A DNA stretch of 64,000 nucleotides from an uncultured Burkholderiales bacterium. Lineage in GTDB: Bacteria; Pseudomonadota; Gammaproteobacteria; Burkholderiales; Burkholderiaceae. Where the stretch lies: assembly GCA_946480465.1 (NCBI GenBank), contig CAMLJY010000008.1, positions 62,001 to 126,000 of the forward strand, given 5' to 3'. Position 1 is the stretch's first letter; every line of letters begins with the position of its first letter. The notes beneath the pieces are model-generated. The model made no database searches. It saw only the letters and a program-made list of their open reading frames with translations, and was not told where the DNA came from. Made by a program: the position numbers and the translations under genes. Below are positions 8,669-17,321 of the stretch, piece by piece.

Positions 8669-9143
8669 CAAGAGCGGGCCCGGACAGCCTGAAGCTCAGG
8701 CGTTCGACGACCTGCCGCGCGCCCAGCGCCTTGTAGAAGGCAATGCCGCGGTCGTTCGTTGCCCTCACCGGCCAATCGATCCGATGGCACCCGTTGGCAA
8801 GCGCATACCGGGCCACCCAGGCCATCAATGCCTTGCCGACTCCCACGCCGCGCTCCGACGATCGGACGTACAGCTCCTTCAACTGGCAGTGGCGAGCTTG
8901 CTCGGGACTGGGCTCCACCAGCGAATAGGTCAGCGAAATGGCAGCCAAGCCCAGCACGCGATCGGCATGGTCACAGGCCACCACCAGCCGAAGCGGCGAG
9001 TCCGGGCCCAGCAGGTTATCGACGAGATGCGCACGCACCAGGCCAGCGGGCACCGGCGAGCCCTCGTTGTAGTAGGAGTGCAGCTCGCCCAGCAGCTCGA
9101 CGAGAGATTCGCGTTGAGGCGGGGAGACGAGACCAACTTGCAT
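8643..9143 (-). CDS. GNAT-family N-acetyltransferase (166 aa)
   Basis: Single GNAT fold. The acetyl-CoA pyrophosphate loop motif A is visible in LKELYVRSSERGVGVGKALM (R-G-V-G-V-G-K form of the Q/R-x-x-G-x-G/A signature), preceded by the beta4 strand. The C-terminal motif B is RATNDRGIAFYKALGARQV. An N-terminal HSYYNEG block is common in this subgroup. The substrate is unknown. Its last residues overlap a dispersed intergenic repeat. Confidence 0.9.
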   Translation of the reverse strand: MQVGLVSPPQRESLVELLGELHSYYNEGSPVPAGLVRAHLVDNLLGPDSPLRLVVACDHADRVLGLAAISLTYSLVEPSPEQARHCQLKELYVRSSERGVGVGKALMAWVARYALANGCHRIDWPVRATNDRGIAFYKALGARQVVERLSFRLSGPALGELAREGP

Positions 9144-9204
9144 TCGTGTCGCTGAAACGGCCCGTACGGACTTCGCGCGGGTCTTGCGCGAGTGCGGAGC
9201 GAGG

Positions 9205-9402
9205 TCAGGGCGCTTGCTTCCCCAGTGCTGCTTCGATCTTCTTGTCCGTCTTGTACTGACCCAGCGCGTAGACCGCCCAGATCGCCGCAGGCAGCCACCC
9301 GATGAGGGTGATTTGCAGGATCAGGCAAATGATTCCGGCGAACGGCCGCCCAATCGTGAAGAACGCCAAGAACGGCAGGAATATGGCAAGCAGCAGACGC
9401 AT
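9205..9402 (-). CDS. YqaE/Pmp3-family small membrane protein (65 aa)
   Basis: Two transmembrane helices (residues 2-20 and 23-46) with the family hallmark in between: FFTIGRPFAGIICLILQITLIGWLPAAIWAVYAL. Pmp3/YqaE proteins are proteolipids of the inner membrane linked to membrane potential and stress tolerance. A short charged tail, QYKTDKKIEAALG, ends the protein. Length is typical. Confidence 0.9.
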   Translation of the reverse strand: MRLLLAIFLPFLAFFTIGRPFAGIICLILQITLIGWLPAAIWAVYALGQYKTDKKIEAALGKQAP

Positions 9403-9498
9403 GTTGTCTCCCTGTAGCGGGCTTCATTGCACATGAATGCAAGGCGTGGACTCTTGCTGGTCCAGCGCCAGCCGGAATGAGCGCAATCCACTCCGCGC

Positions 9499-9944
9499 TC
9501 ATGGTATCGCAACGAGCCAAGTCGCCGACCAGGTCGGGGCGAGGTCGCGCGCATGCCGGACCAGCAAGGCCTGGATGTCGTCAGGATGTATCCGGAACTC
9601 CCGCTCGAGCCTCGACCAGGCGAGCATGGCAGCGTCTCGAATCCTGTGGAGCGCCAGCTGGCTGAAGAGACGATCGCTTGGGGGGGCCGCCTTTGCCAAA
9701 CGCTGCATGCGCGCTCGACAAGATCAGCCATCACGCCCGCTCCACTTTGACGCAATGCCTGCGGTGCAATTCGGGCTTGATCGCCGGACGAGTTGAAATA
9801 GTACTGATCAAAACCGCCATTGTTTACGTCCGCCTCGAGCCCCCATATGGTCACCAAGAGCCGATCGAGATCCGATAGCGCAGCGCATCCGTTCGCGGAA
9901 CGATTTTTGAGCGCGGTTTCAGTGAGTGTTTGAACGTCCGTCAC
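9499..9944 (-). pseudogene. DUF4375-domain gene broken by a frameshift
   Basis: The 5' frame from 9944 encodes MTDVQTLTETAL..., VTIWGLEADVNNGGFDQYYF, NSSGD and VMADLVERA, the N-terminal half of a DUF4375 domain. At about 9705-9720 the reading moves to another frame, which continues the domain: MQRLAKAAPPSDRLFSQL, ERE-FRIHPDDIQALLVRHARD, stopping at 9499. A seven-G run (9680-9686) lies close by. Either the gene is inactivated by a one-base indel or the assembly has an error there. DUF4375 has no established function. Confidence 0.75.
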
Positions 9945-9947
9945 GAC

Positions 9948-10322
9948 CTAACTCTCGCTGAGAGCAGAACTGGACGCATCAGCCGCAGAGCCGCCACCAC
10001 GCCGCACACCGCGAGACACGACCTCGACGCCTTGACCACCAACGACCCAGCCAACTGGCCCGCCAGGCGCCTCCACCTTGAACGCTACAAAGTCTTTGCC
10101 GTACCGGACGCGAAGGACTCGCAAGGGCTGGCCCGGAGAGATCGTTTGGATGACTGGGTTTGCCGGCGGGTATTCATGTGGCGCGAGCAGGTACAACGGG
10201 GCTGAAGCCACCACGGCGACCTTGTACTCGCGATCAGCACGGACGTCGGCGCCCCACATCGCTGCAAGGACGATGGAGGGGATCGCGACGGCGAGGGCGC
10301 TGCGCATGAGCATGGCGGCCAT
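9948..10322 (-). CDS. Small secreted hypothetical protein with SH3-like character (124 aa)
   Basis: The start at 10322 (MAAMLMRSALAVAIPSIVLA) gives a clear Sec signal peptide with cleavage likely after ADVRA. The mature part is a short beta-rich domain (PLYLLAPHEYPPANPVIQT, GQPLRVLRVRYGKDFVAFKV, GPVGWVV) whose strand pattern resembles bacterial SH3-like modules, ending in a Ser/Gly/Arg tail. I do not recognise a specific family. The longer ORF start at 10475 lacks a signal and looks non-coding. Confidence 0.6.
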   Translation of the reverse strand: MAAMLMRSALAVAIPSIVLAAMWGADVRADREYKVAVVASAPLYLLAPHEYPPANPVIQTISPGQPLRVLRVRYGKDFVAFKVEAPGGPVGWVVGGQGVEVVSRGVRRGGGSAADASSSALSES

Positions 10323-10920
10323 TGTCGTGCAGCCGAGCGCCCGGCGGAGATGTCCACGCCCTGCGAGTTGGCGCCCGGAATGACGCCCGCGGAATCGGCG
10401 TGAGGCTCGGAGTCGAGGATGGCGGCATCGTTGGCGGTGCGCACGATCCTGACGACCTCGGGCACGGCACGACACAGCACGCGGCGGGCGACCTGGACCT
10501 GTGGCGCGTCGATCCTGACGGCGTGGCTGTCGGCGCCTCCGCGCTTTCGCCGACGGCGGCCTTCAAGGTAACCCACGCGTCGGCAAGGCCGTGGCCACGG
10601 TTCACAAGCGCCTGGTGGCGCGCCCGATCATGAAGCACCGACCGCGTGGTAGCACGTGGCCGCTGATATCAGCGACTAGCAAGCGCCCAGCGCCTGCGCG
10701 ACAGGGATCGGCGCCCGCCCCTCGACGCAAACTGGTCTTGAGGTTCCAACCCTCGCATATCTACATGAGCAACCGTCGCACATCCGGGCGACATCCGGGT
10801 GTTCTTCTTCACGCTGGACAGCCTGGGGCTGCGCGCAGGCGCGGCCCTGCGGCCCCTCGCGGGCGGTTCACCGTGGGCTGGCCTGGATGGCGGGTGCCTG
10901 AAGCTGTCGGAGGTGAAGCC
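10323..10920. other. ~600-base gap at the left border of the PKS cluster
   Basis: No gene is recognised. The minus strand between 10323 and 10638 shows protein-like composition split over two frames (HGLADAWVTLKAAVGE in one, VPEVVRIVRTANDAAILDSE in the other), suggesting a decayed gene I cannot identify. The remainder holds the second copy of the 40-bp repeat and the region downstream of the phosphopantetheinyl transferase stop, where the cluster transcript must end; no canonical terminator with a T-run is visible. Confidence 0.4.
10833..10872. repeat. Dispersed ~40-bp repeat, copy 2
   Basis: Partner of 8629-8668 (see there). It lies about 50 bases downstream of the phosphopantetheinyl transferase stop, in non-coding DNA, and contains the inverted motif ggccctgcggcccc. 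Confidence 0.6.
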
Positions 10921-11718
10921 TCAGCCCATCACCACAGCGGCGTCGGTCGCGCGCAGCGGCACCAGTGTGCACTTCGCAGCCGCCCGCAACGGCGTGATGC
11001 GCTGTGAACGCAGCCGTGGCGGCTCCGGCCGATCCCAGGCCAGGCCCAGCGACAGCACATGCTCGGCAGATGCCTGCCAGGTGCCGAACCACCAACGGCA
11101 AGGCGGCATGCCGGCCGGCCCCGTGAAGCCGATGACGCGCCTTTCCGGCGCTATGTCCAGGTCGAAGCCGAAGCTGTCCAGCGGCTGGTGCAGGCCGGTG
11201 CCCAGCGCCTTGACGTAGCTTTCCTTCAAGGTCCACAGCGCCCAGAAGCGCTGTGCCCGCAACGCCGGGGGCAGCGCGAACAGCGCCGCCCGCTCCGGCG
11301 CGCTGAAGAAGCGCTCGGCCACCCGCATCGGCGCGGCGCGGCGCGTGTCCTCCACGTCGATGCCCAGCGGCTGCACGGCGCTGACGGCGAGCGCGACCAG
11401 GCCGCCGGTGTGCGAGACGTTGAAGGCCAGGGGCCCTTGCGCGCCCGGCGGCTGCCGCAGCGACGGCTTGCCCCACGCGTTGGTGTCGAAGACCAGCGAC
11501 TCCGGCGCGGCACCGGTGTAGCCGGCCAGCACGGTGCGCACCAGCGCGCGGGTCAGCAGGTGGCGGTCGCGGTCGGCCTCGAACAGGAAGCGCCGCTGCT
11601 GCGCGCGCTCCGCGTCGTTCAGCAGCGCCTCGTAGGCGCTCCGCAGCGGCGCCCGGCGGCAGACCGCGGGATCGGCCAGCCACAGGTCGACGCCGTCGTC
11701 GGGCAGCGGTCGCCTCAC
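10921..11718 (-). CDS. Sfp-type 4'-phosphopantetheinyl transferase (265 aa)
   Basis: Transfers phosphopantetheine from CoA to the conserved Ser of carrier proteins, here presumably ACP1-ACP9 and the donor ACP. Family motifs are present: FNVSHTGGLVALAV (residues 99-112), the Mg-binding LGIDVEDTRR (GIDVED 119-124) and WTLKESYVKALG (162-173). The start is taken as GTG at 11718, which overlaps the acyl-hydrolase stop (GTGA) and fits Sfp length; a longer open frame to 12048 has no Sfp-like sequence. Its position as last gene of the leftward operon is usual for trans-AT clusters. Confidence 0.95.
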   Translation of the reverse strand: MRRPLPDDGVDLWLADPAVCRRAPLRSAYEALLNDAERAQQRRFLFEADRDRHLLTRALVRTVLAGYTGAAPESLVFDTNAWGKPSLRQPPGAQGPLAFNVSHTGGLVALAVSAVQPLGIDVEDTRRAAPMRVAERFFSAPERAALFALPPALRAQRFWALWTLKESYVKALGTGLHQPLDSFGFDLDIAPERRVIGFTGPAGMPPCRWWFGTWQASAEHVLSLGLAWDRPEPPRLRSQRITPLRAAAKCTLVPLRATDAAVVMG

Positions 11719-12719
11719 GGATGCACGGCCAGCGACGGCGGCGAGGCGGCCTGCACCACCAGCGCCTCCAGGGCCGCTCGTTCGCCACCATAGGGACTCA
11801 GCGTGCGGTGCACGCGCGCCAGGTCGCCGACGGGCAGCAGGTGCTTCAGCAGCGTCGCCAGCGTGCCGGAAGGCCCGAGGTCGATGTAGCGGGCGGACGG
11901 GCCTTGCTGCTCCACCGCGGCGATCGCCTGGTCGAAGCGGATGGGCGCCAACGCGGCGTGCCAGAAGTGGTCGGCGCGCAGCTGCTGCAGCGGCGCCCCG
12001 GCCGCGCAGCACACCAGCGGCAGACGCGGCGGGCGCAGCGGCGGGCACGGCACGGCCGCCAGCGCGGCGGCAGGGTCGGGCAGCAGCGACGGCGAGTGGA
12101 AGGGGTAACGCACCGGCAGCGGCGCAAACGACACGCCGCGGGCCTTCAGCTCGGCCTCGATGGCCGGCAGCTCGGCCGCGCCGGCCGCCAGCACCCAGTG
12201 CAGCGGCCCGTTGTGGGCCGCGATGACGCAGCAGTGGCGCAGCGCGGGCGACTGCTGCAGTTCGGGCGCGGCCAGCACGCCCAGCATGCCGCCGGCACCG
12301 GCATGGTCGGCCACGAAGGCAGCCTGCCGCACCACCCAGCGCAGCGCGTCCTCCATGTCCAGCGCCCCCGCCAGCACCGCGGCCGCCACCGTGCCCAGGC
12401 TGACGCCCAGCGTCACGTCGGGCTGCACGCCACGTTCCATCGCGTGCCGTGCCAGCGCGTACTCCACCATGAAGATCGCCGGGTGCGACACGCGCAGGTC
12501 GTCGAAGGGCTCGGCCTTGGAGCGGTCACCGTAGAGCAGCGGCAGCACCGCCGGCCCGCCGGCCTCGCGCACGATGGCATCCATCTGCCGCATCCAGCGC
12601 GCGAAGCTGCCCCCCTCGTCGTACAGCACGCGGCCCATCTGGAAGTACTGCGAGCCCTGGCCCGAGAACATGAAGACCCGGCGCGCCGGTGCGCCGGTCA
12701 GGGGGCACGCGGGCCTCAT
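11715..12719 (-). CDS. AT-like acyl hydrolase, PksD/PedC type (334 aa)
   Basis: FabD-fold protein. GQGSQ oxyanion loop (residues 20-24), nucleophile Ser107 in TLGVSLGTVAA and catalytic His208 in YPFHSPS are present. The usual G-H-S-L-G is changed to G-V-S-L-G: the His next to the Ser is missing. Together with the opening VFMFSGQGSQYFQMGR and WMRQMDAIV, this matches the PksD/PedC clade, which in characterised systems hydrolyses stalled acyl groups from ACPs (proofreading) rather than loading malonyl. The second AT homologue (61537-62661) has canonical GHSLGE and is the better loading enzyme. The gene overlaps both neighbours by 4 bases and is placed with export genes. Confidence is high for the fold, moderate for hydrolase over transferase. 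Confidence 0.85.
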   Translation of the reverse strand: MRPACPLTGAPARRVFMFSGQGSQYFQMGRVLYDEGGSFARWMRQMDAIVREAGGPAVLPLLYGDRSKAEPFDDLRVSHPAIFMVEYALARHAMERGVQPDVTLGVSLGTVAAAVLAGALDMEDALRWVVRQAAFVADHAGAGGMLGVLAAPELQQSPALRHCCVIAAHNGPLHWVLAAGAAELPAIEAELKARGVSFAPLPVRYPFHSPSLLPDPAAALAAVPCPPLRPPRLPLVCCAAGAPLQQLRADHFWHAALAPIRFDQAIAAVEQQGPSARYIDLGPSGTLATLLKHLLPVGDLARVHRTLSPYGGERAALEALVVQAASPPSLAVHP

Positions 12720-13960
12720 TCCGCCACACGCACGCTGGCGGTGACCGACAGGCCAGGCCGCAGCCGCGCCAGCTGCGCCGCCTGGTCTGGGTTCAGCCGG
12801 ATGCGCACCGGCACGCGCTGCACGATCTTCGTGAAGTTGCCCGTGCCGGGCTCGAAGGGCAGCAACGCGAACTCCGAGCCGGTGCCGGGCGCGAAGCTCT
12901 CCACCTCGCCCGCCAGCACCACGCCAGGCAGCGCATCCACCTCCACCTCCGCCGGCTGGCCGGGATTCATGCGCGCGGTCTGCGTCTCCTTGAAGTGGGC
13001 CAGCACGTACAGCTTGTCCAGCGGCACCAGCGACAGCAGGCGCCGGGCCGGCTGCACGTAGTCGCCCACCCGCACCTGCAGCGCGCCGACGGCGCCCGCC
13101 ACCGGCGCACGCACCACCGCATGGCGCTGGTCCCGCCGCGCCAGCGCCAGGCCGGCCTCGGCGCGGGCCTGCCCGGCCTCGGCCTGGGCCAGTGTGGCCT
13201 TCAGCGCGGCGCGCTTGCTGCGGGTGAGCGCGGCCTGGTTGCTGCTGACCTGCAGCGCGGCGCGGCTGCGGTCGGCCTCGGCGCGCGCCACCAGCGCCGC
13301 CGCTTGGGCCGATTCGGCATCGCGCGCCGCCACGGCACCGGTGGCCACCAGCGCCTCGAAGCGCGCCTGGTCCTGCCTTGCCCGTGCCTCCTGCGCGTTG
13401 GCGGCGCGGATGGCCGTCTCCACCGCCTGGATGTTGGACTCGGCCAACTGCTCTTCCGCGTCCAGTGTGGCCAGTGCCGCAGCGGCCGTCGCGACGGCCG
13501 CGCGGGCGTTCTGCACCTCGGCCGCGGCCAGCGCCACGCGGGCATCGAATTCCTCGGCCTCGATGCGCATCAGGGGCGTGCCGGCCTTGACCTGCTGGTT
13601 GTCGCGCACCATCACCTCGGTGATGCGGCCTTTCACCTGCGCGGCGACCACGGTGCCGTCGGCGCGCAGGTAGGCGCTGTCGGTGGACTCGCTCTTCTTT
13701 GGCATCAGGATGAACGCGGCCCCGGCCGCTGCCAGCAGCAGTGCCGTACCGACGGCGATCAGGCTCTTGCGCCTGGACCGGGGCGCCGCCGGCGGGGTGT
13801 CGGGCGTGTCCGGCGGCTCGGGCTGGTGCGCCCTGGTTTCGTCGGCCGCGGCCGGACCCGGGCGCGGCCCGGCTGCGCCGCGCTGCGCTGCGGCGCCGCG
13901 GGCCGTGCGCGACGGCAGGCTCCCGGGCGGGCGGGACGTCACGTCACTCAGGTCGCTCAT
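12716..13960 (-). CDS. HlyD/EmrA-type membrane fusion protein (414 aa)
   Basis: Periplasmic adaptor of a tripartite pump. A cytoplasmic Arg-rich tail is followed by one transmembrane helix (LIAVGTALLLAAAGAAFI, about residues 60-80), a lipoyl half-motif (RADGTVVAAQVKGRITEVMV), a long Ala/Glu/Arg coiled-coil hairpin (roughly 120-280), the second lipoyl half (RAPVAGAVGALQVRVGDYV) and the beta-barrel domain (QPAEVEVDALPG). The start at 13960 (MSDLSD) has AGGAGA at the right spacing; upstream ATGs at 13966 and 13978 do not. It overlaps the acyl hydrolase by 4 bases, and 58 bases separate it from the outer-membrane factor. Together with the MFS gene it forms an EmrAB-TolC-like exporter, probably for the polyketide. 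Confidence 0.95.
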   Translation of the reverse strand: MSDLSDVTSRPPGSLPSRTARGAAAQRGAAGPRPGPAAADETRAHQPEPPDTPDTPPAAPRSRRKSLIAVGTALLLAAAGAAFILMPKKSESTDSAYLRADGTVVAAQVKGRITEVMVRDNQQVKAGTPLMRIEAEEFDARVALAAAEVQNARAAVATAAAALATLDAEEQLAESNIQAVETAIRAANAQEARARQDQARFEALVATGAVAARDAESAQAAALVARAEADRSRAALQVSSNQAALTRSKRAALKATLAQAEAGQARAEAGLALARRDQRHAVVRAPVAGAVGALQVRVGDYVQPARRLLSLVPLDKLYVLAHFKETQTARMNPGQPAEVEVDALPGVVLAGEVESFAPGTGSEFALLPFEPGTGNFTKIVQRVPVRIRLNPDQAAQLARLRPGLSVTASVRVAE

Positions 13961-14018
13961 CGTCATCTCTCCTGGCATTCATTCGTCTGTGCGTCGCGGA
14001 AGCACGGGCACAGCAGGT

Positions 14019-15545
14019 TCAGGCACCCGGCCCGCACGCGGCCGCACCGGCGGCCACACCGGCGGCCACACCGGCGGCTGCGTCGGCCGGTGCCTGCCAG
14101 CCGCCGCCCAGTGCGCGGAAGGACGCCACGGCGGCGCGCGCGGCGCCGGCGCGGGCCAGCGTCTGCTGATCGGCCACGGCCAGCAACTGGCGGTCGAGGT
14201 CCAGCACTTCCAGCAGGCTGAGCGCGCCTTGCGAATAGGCGGAATGCGCAAGCCCGCGTGCGCTGCGCAGGTGGTCCAGCTGCCGGCCCAGCGCCGTGGC
14301 GCGGGCCTCCTCGTTCAGCAGCGTGGCCAAGGCGGTCTCCACCTCCGCTGCCGCGGCGAACACCACGGCGCGGTAAGCGGCCAGCGCCTCGGCCTCCCGG
14401 CCGCGCGCCAGGGCCACCTCGGCATCGACGCGGCCGAAATCGAACAGCCGCCAGCGCAACGCCGGACCCAGCTCGGCACCGAAGGAATCGCTGCCGAAGA
14501 CGCGCCCCGCGACCGCGCTGTTCCAGCCGGCCAGCGCGGACAGCGACAGCTTCGGGTAGTACTCGGCCAGCGCGGCGGCGATGCGCGCGTGGCTGCCGGC
14601 CAGCCGCGCCTCGGCCGCGCGCAGATCGGGCCGGCGCCGGATCAGCGCCGCGGGCCCCTGCGCGGCGGCGATGCCCGGCGCGGCCGGCACCGGCGCATCG
14701 CGCTCGAATTCGCGCCGGTGCGTGCCGGGTGCGGCGCCCATCAGCACGTCCAACTGGGCCAGCTCGGTCTCGACGGCCGTGCGCAGCGGCGGCATCGACG
14801 CCAGCACGCCTTCCAGCGCCGCCTGCGCACTGTCCAGTTCACGCCGCGCGCTGAGGCCCTTGTCCACGCGCTGCGACACCAGTTCCGTGAGGCGGCGCGC
14901 GAGCGCTTCCTGCTCGCGTGCCGTGGCGAGCCGGGCCTGTGCCGTGCGCAGCCGCAGGTAGGTGTCGCTCACTTCAGCCGCCAGGCCGGTCTGCACCGCA
15001 CGCACCGATTCGCCGGCCACGACGGCTTCGGCCACCGCGGCGTCGCGCCGCGCCCGGCTGCCGCCGAAGAGGTCGATCTCCCACGACGCACGCGCGCCGA
15101 TGCGGTGGTGCACGTACTCGCGGTCGAAACCGGGCATCGCGCTGGCCAGGCGCGCCAGCGGATCGTTCAGCGATTGACGCACCGCCGAGCTGGACACGTT
15201 CGCGTCCAGGCGCGGCAGGCGGTCGGCACCGGCCGCGTCGGCCAGGGCCAGGGCCTGGTCCAGCCGCGCCCGCGCTTGCGCGAGGCTGGGACTGTCGGCC
15301 ACGGCGCGTTCCACGGCGCGCGTCAGAAGCTCGTCATGGAAGCCGCGCCACCACTCGTCCAGCCCCGGTGCGCGCGCATCACGCTGCTGCACGGTGCAGG
15401 CGTGGCGGAAGCTGGAGGGCAGGTTCAGCGCCCTGTCGGGCAGGGGCGTGCCCACGGCACAGCCGGCCAGCAGTGCGATGGTCGACGCCAGCACCGGCGG
15501 CGCCAGCAGTGGCCGCGTCCTTTGTAAGTCATTGTTCTTCGTCAT
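14019..15545 (-). CDS. NodT/OprM-type outer-membrane efflux lipoprotein (508 aa)
   Basis: TolC-family outer-membrane channel. The lipoprotein signal ends in the lipobox LLAGC, so the mature Cys is lipidated. Two tandem OEP repeats follow; recognisable pieces are WWRGFHDELL near the N-terminus, RLPRLDANVSSS, ALIRRRPDLRAAEARLAGSH and LSLSALAGWNS. The end is Ala-rich and low in complexity. The start at 15545 overlaps the MFS stop by 4 bases (ATGA), coupling both genes. An alternative upstream ATG at 15590 would precede the signal peptide with an unlikely extension. Confidence 0.94.
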   Translation of the reverse strand: MTKNNDLQRTRPLLAPPVLASTIALLAGCAVGTPLPDRALNLPSSFRHACTVQQRDARAPGLDEWWRGFHDELLTRAVERAVADSPSLAQARARLDQALALADAAGADRLPRLDANVSSSAVRQSLNDPLARLASAMPGFDREYVHHRIGARASWEIDLFGGSRARRDAAVAEAVVAGESVRAVQTGLAAEVSDTYLRLRTAQARLATAREQEALARRLTELVSQRVDKGLSARRELDSAQAALEGVLASMPPLRTAVETELAQLDVLMGAAPGTHRREFERDAPVPAAPGIAAAQGPAALIRRRPDLRAAEARLAGSHARIAAALAEYYPKLSLSALAGWNSAVAGRVFGSDSFGAELGPALRWRLFDFGRVDAEVALARGREAEALAAYRAVVFAAAAEVETALATLLNEEARATALGRQLDHLRSARGLAHSAYSQGALSLLEVLDLDRQLLAVADQQTLARAGAARAAVASFRALGGGWQAPADAAAGVAAGVAAGAAACGPGA

Positions 15546-17095
15546 AGTTCCGCCGCGTGGTCCCGCTTTTCGCTGGCCGAGACGCGGCACAAGGGCAGCA
15601 ACGCGAAGGTCGCGAGCAGCAGCCAGGCCATCAGCCGGAAGGAATCGTCGAAGGCCAGGGTCAGCGATTCGCGCGCCAGCAGCCGCTCGATCGCCTTCTG
15701 GCCCATCTGCAGCGCCAGGGCCGCGTCACCCGTCATCTGCCCGAAACGCTGCGACAGCAGACCCAGCGCCTCCTGCGCCGCCTGGCCTTGCTGGCCCAGC
15801 GCCTCGCCGAACCGGGCCAAGTGCAGGCGCGTATCGTCCTGCAGCCAGGTGTTGACCACCGCAATGCCGACCGCACCGCCCAGGTTGCGCAGCAGATTGA
15901 AGAGGCCGGTCGCATGGCGAAGCTCCTCGCCCGCCAGCCCGGCCAGCGCGATGTTGGCGGCAGGCACCACGCACAGCATGCCCGCGAAGCCGCGCAGGAA
16001 GTGCGGCAGGAACAGCTCCCAGAAGCCCCACTCCGACCCGATGTCCGAGAACAGCCACAGCCCGGCGACGAAGACGCCCAGGCCCAGCGCCATCACCAGC
16101 CGCGGATCGATCTTTGCCAGCAGGCGCACGGTGACCGGTGCACTGACCAGCATGCCCAGGCCGGTGACGCAGACGGTGGTGCCGATCTCGGCGCTGGAGA
16201 AGCCGCGCACGCGGCCGAGGAACAGCGGCACGAGGTAGGTGGCGGCGAAGATGGCCGCGCTGACGATGGCGGTGATCACGCTGGCGAAGACGAAGGACCT
16301 GCGGCCCAGCGGCGACAGCCGCACGATGGGCACCGCCGCGCTGAACGAGCGTTCGATGAACAGCGCGAAGGCCACCAACGACACCCAGGAGACCACGGCG
16401 ATGGTCGGGTCGCCCAGCCAGCCGTGGCGCGGACCTTCCTCCAGCACGTACTCCAGGCCGCTGAGGAACACGGCCATCGACACCAGGTGCGACCAGTCGA
16501 AGCGGCGCAGCAGCGACGACTCGGCGGTGTCGACGCGGATCAGCATGGCCGACAGCACGGTGATCACCGCGCCCGGCAGCAGGTTGATGTAGAAGATCCA
16601 GCGCCAGTCGATGGTGTCGGTGATCCAGCCGCCGACGGAGGGCCCCAGCGTGGGCGCCAGCATCGTCACCACCCCGAGGATCGTGGAGGCCAGCGCCGCG
16701 TCCTTGCCGGTGAAGAGCATGAAGCCGGTGGCCCACACGGTGGGCACCATCGCGCCGCCGACGAAGCCCTGGAAGGCGCGGAAGGCAATCATCGATTCGA
16801 TGTTCCAGGCCATGCCGCACAGCGCGCTGGCCAGTGTGAACAAGCCGGCAGAGAGAGTGAACAGCCAGCGCGTGGACAGCGCCCGCGCGAGGAAGCCGGC
16901 AAAGGGGATCATCACCAGCTCGGCCATCAGGTACGAGGTCTGCACCCAGCTGATCTCGGCCGGCCCGGCGGACAGGCCGGCCTGCACCTCGTTCAGCGAT
17001 GCGGCGACGATCTGGATGTCGATCAGCGCCATGAACTGGCCGAAAGCCATCATCGAGAAGATGAAGAGCTTGCGGCCTCGACTCATCGTGTGCAT
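15542..17095 (-). CDS. DHA2-family (EmrB/QacA) MFS drug exporter (517 aa)
   Basis: Fourteen-helix proton-driven multidrug transporter of the inner membrane. The first helix shows the family pattern ALIDIQIVAASLNEVQ; helix 2 region SWVQTSYLMAELVMIP; motif C of the family appears as TMLAPTLGPSVGGWI, and WRWIFYINLLPG follows. It is the first gene of a coupled set MFS-OMF-HlyD-AH-PPTase, all with 4-base overlaps except OMF-HlyD. A 226-base gap separates it from the preceding hydrolase gene, so it may have its own promoter. Confidence 0.96.
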   Translation of the reverse strand: MHTMSRGRKLFIFSMMAFGQFMALIDIQIVAASLNEVQAGLSAGPAEISWVQTSYLMAELVMIPFAGFLARALSTRWLFTLSAGLFTLASALCGMAWNIESMIAFRAFQGFVGGAMVPTVWATGFMLFTGKDAALASTILGVVTMLAPTLGPSVGGWITDTIDWRWIFYINLLPGAVITVLSAMLIRVDTAESSLLRRFDWSHLVSMAVFLSGLEYVLEEGPRHGWLGDPTIAVVSWVSLVAFALFIERSFSAAVPIVRLSPLGRRSFVFASVITAIVSAAIFAATYLVPLFLGRVRGFSSAEIGTTVCVTGLGMLVSAPVTVRLLAKIDPRLVMALGLGVFVAGLWLFSDIGSEWGFWELFLPHFLRGFAGMLCVVPAANIALAGLAGEELRHATGLFNLLRNLGGAVGIAVVNTWLQDDTRLHLARFGEALGQQGQAAQEALGLLSQRFGQMTGDAALALQMGQKAIERLLARESLTLAFDDSFRLMAWLLLATFALLPLCRVSASEKRDHAAEL

Positions 17096-17321
17096 GCGAT
17101 TCCGCGCGGCGGGCGCGGCCGGTCGGTGGAGGTGCGGCGGGTGGGCGGGCGGCTCGAGGCGTTGGGCGGGTGGCGTGCGAAGGCCGCCCGCATTTCACGG
17201 GTCTGTCACCCGACAGTCACTGAACACTCACCGGGCATTGTGACGCGCCTGAAGCGCGTTAGGAAACCGTTGCAACCGCGACAGCTGGCAACGCTGCCGG
17301 GCGGCTGCGCAGCGTTCAAGG
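17096..17321. other. 226-base spacer before the efflux operon
   Basis: Longest non-coding gap inside the minus-strand cluster apart from its borders. It carries GTCAC...GTGAC arms (17216-17245) and a short CTGTC/GACAG inverted pair (17203-17216), which could be operator elements, but no regulator gene is adjacent and no convincing sigma70 promoter can be picked by eye. Confidence 0.3.

Noticed and set aside
11719..12048. Longer start for the phosphopantetheinyl transferase
   Set aside because: The added residues are Ala/Arg-rich shadow sequence of the acyl-hydrolase gene; GTG at 11718 gives normal Sfp length.
17096..17321. Specific promoter or operator for the efflux genes
   Set aside because: Only weak inverted pairs are visible, with no convincing -35/-10 spacing and no adjacent regulator.
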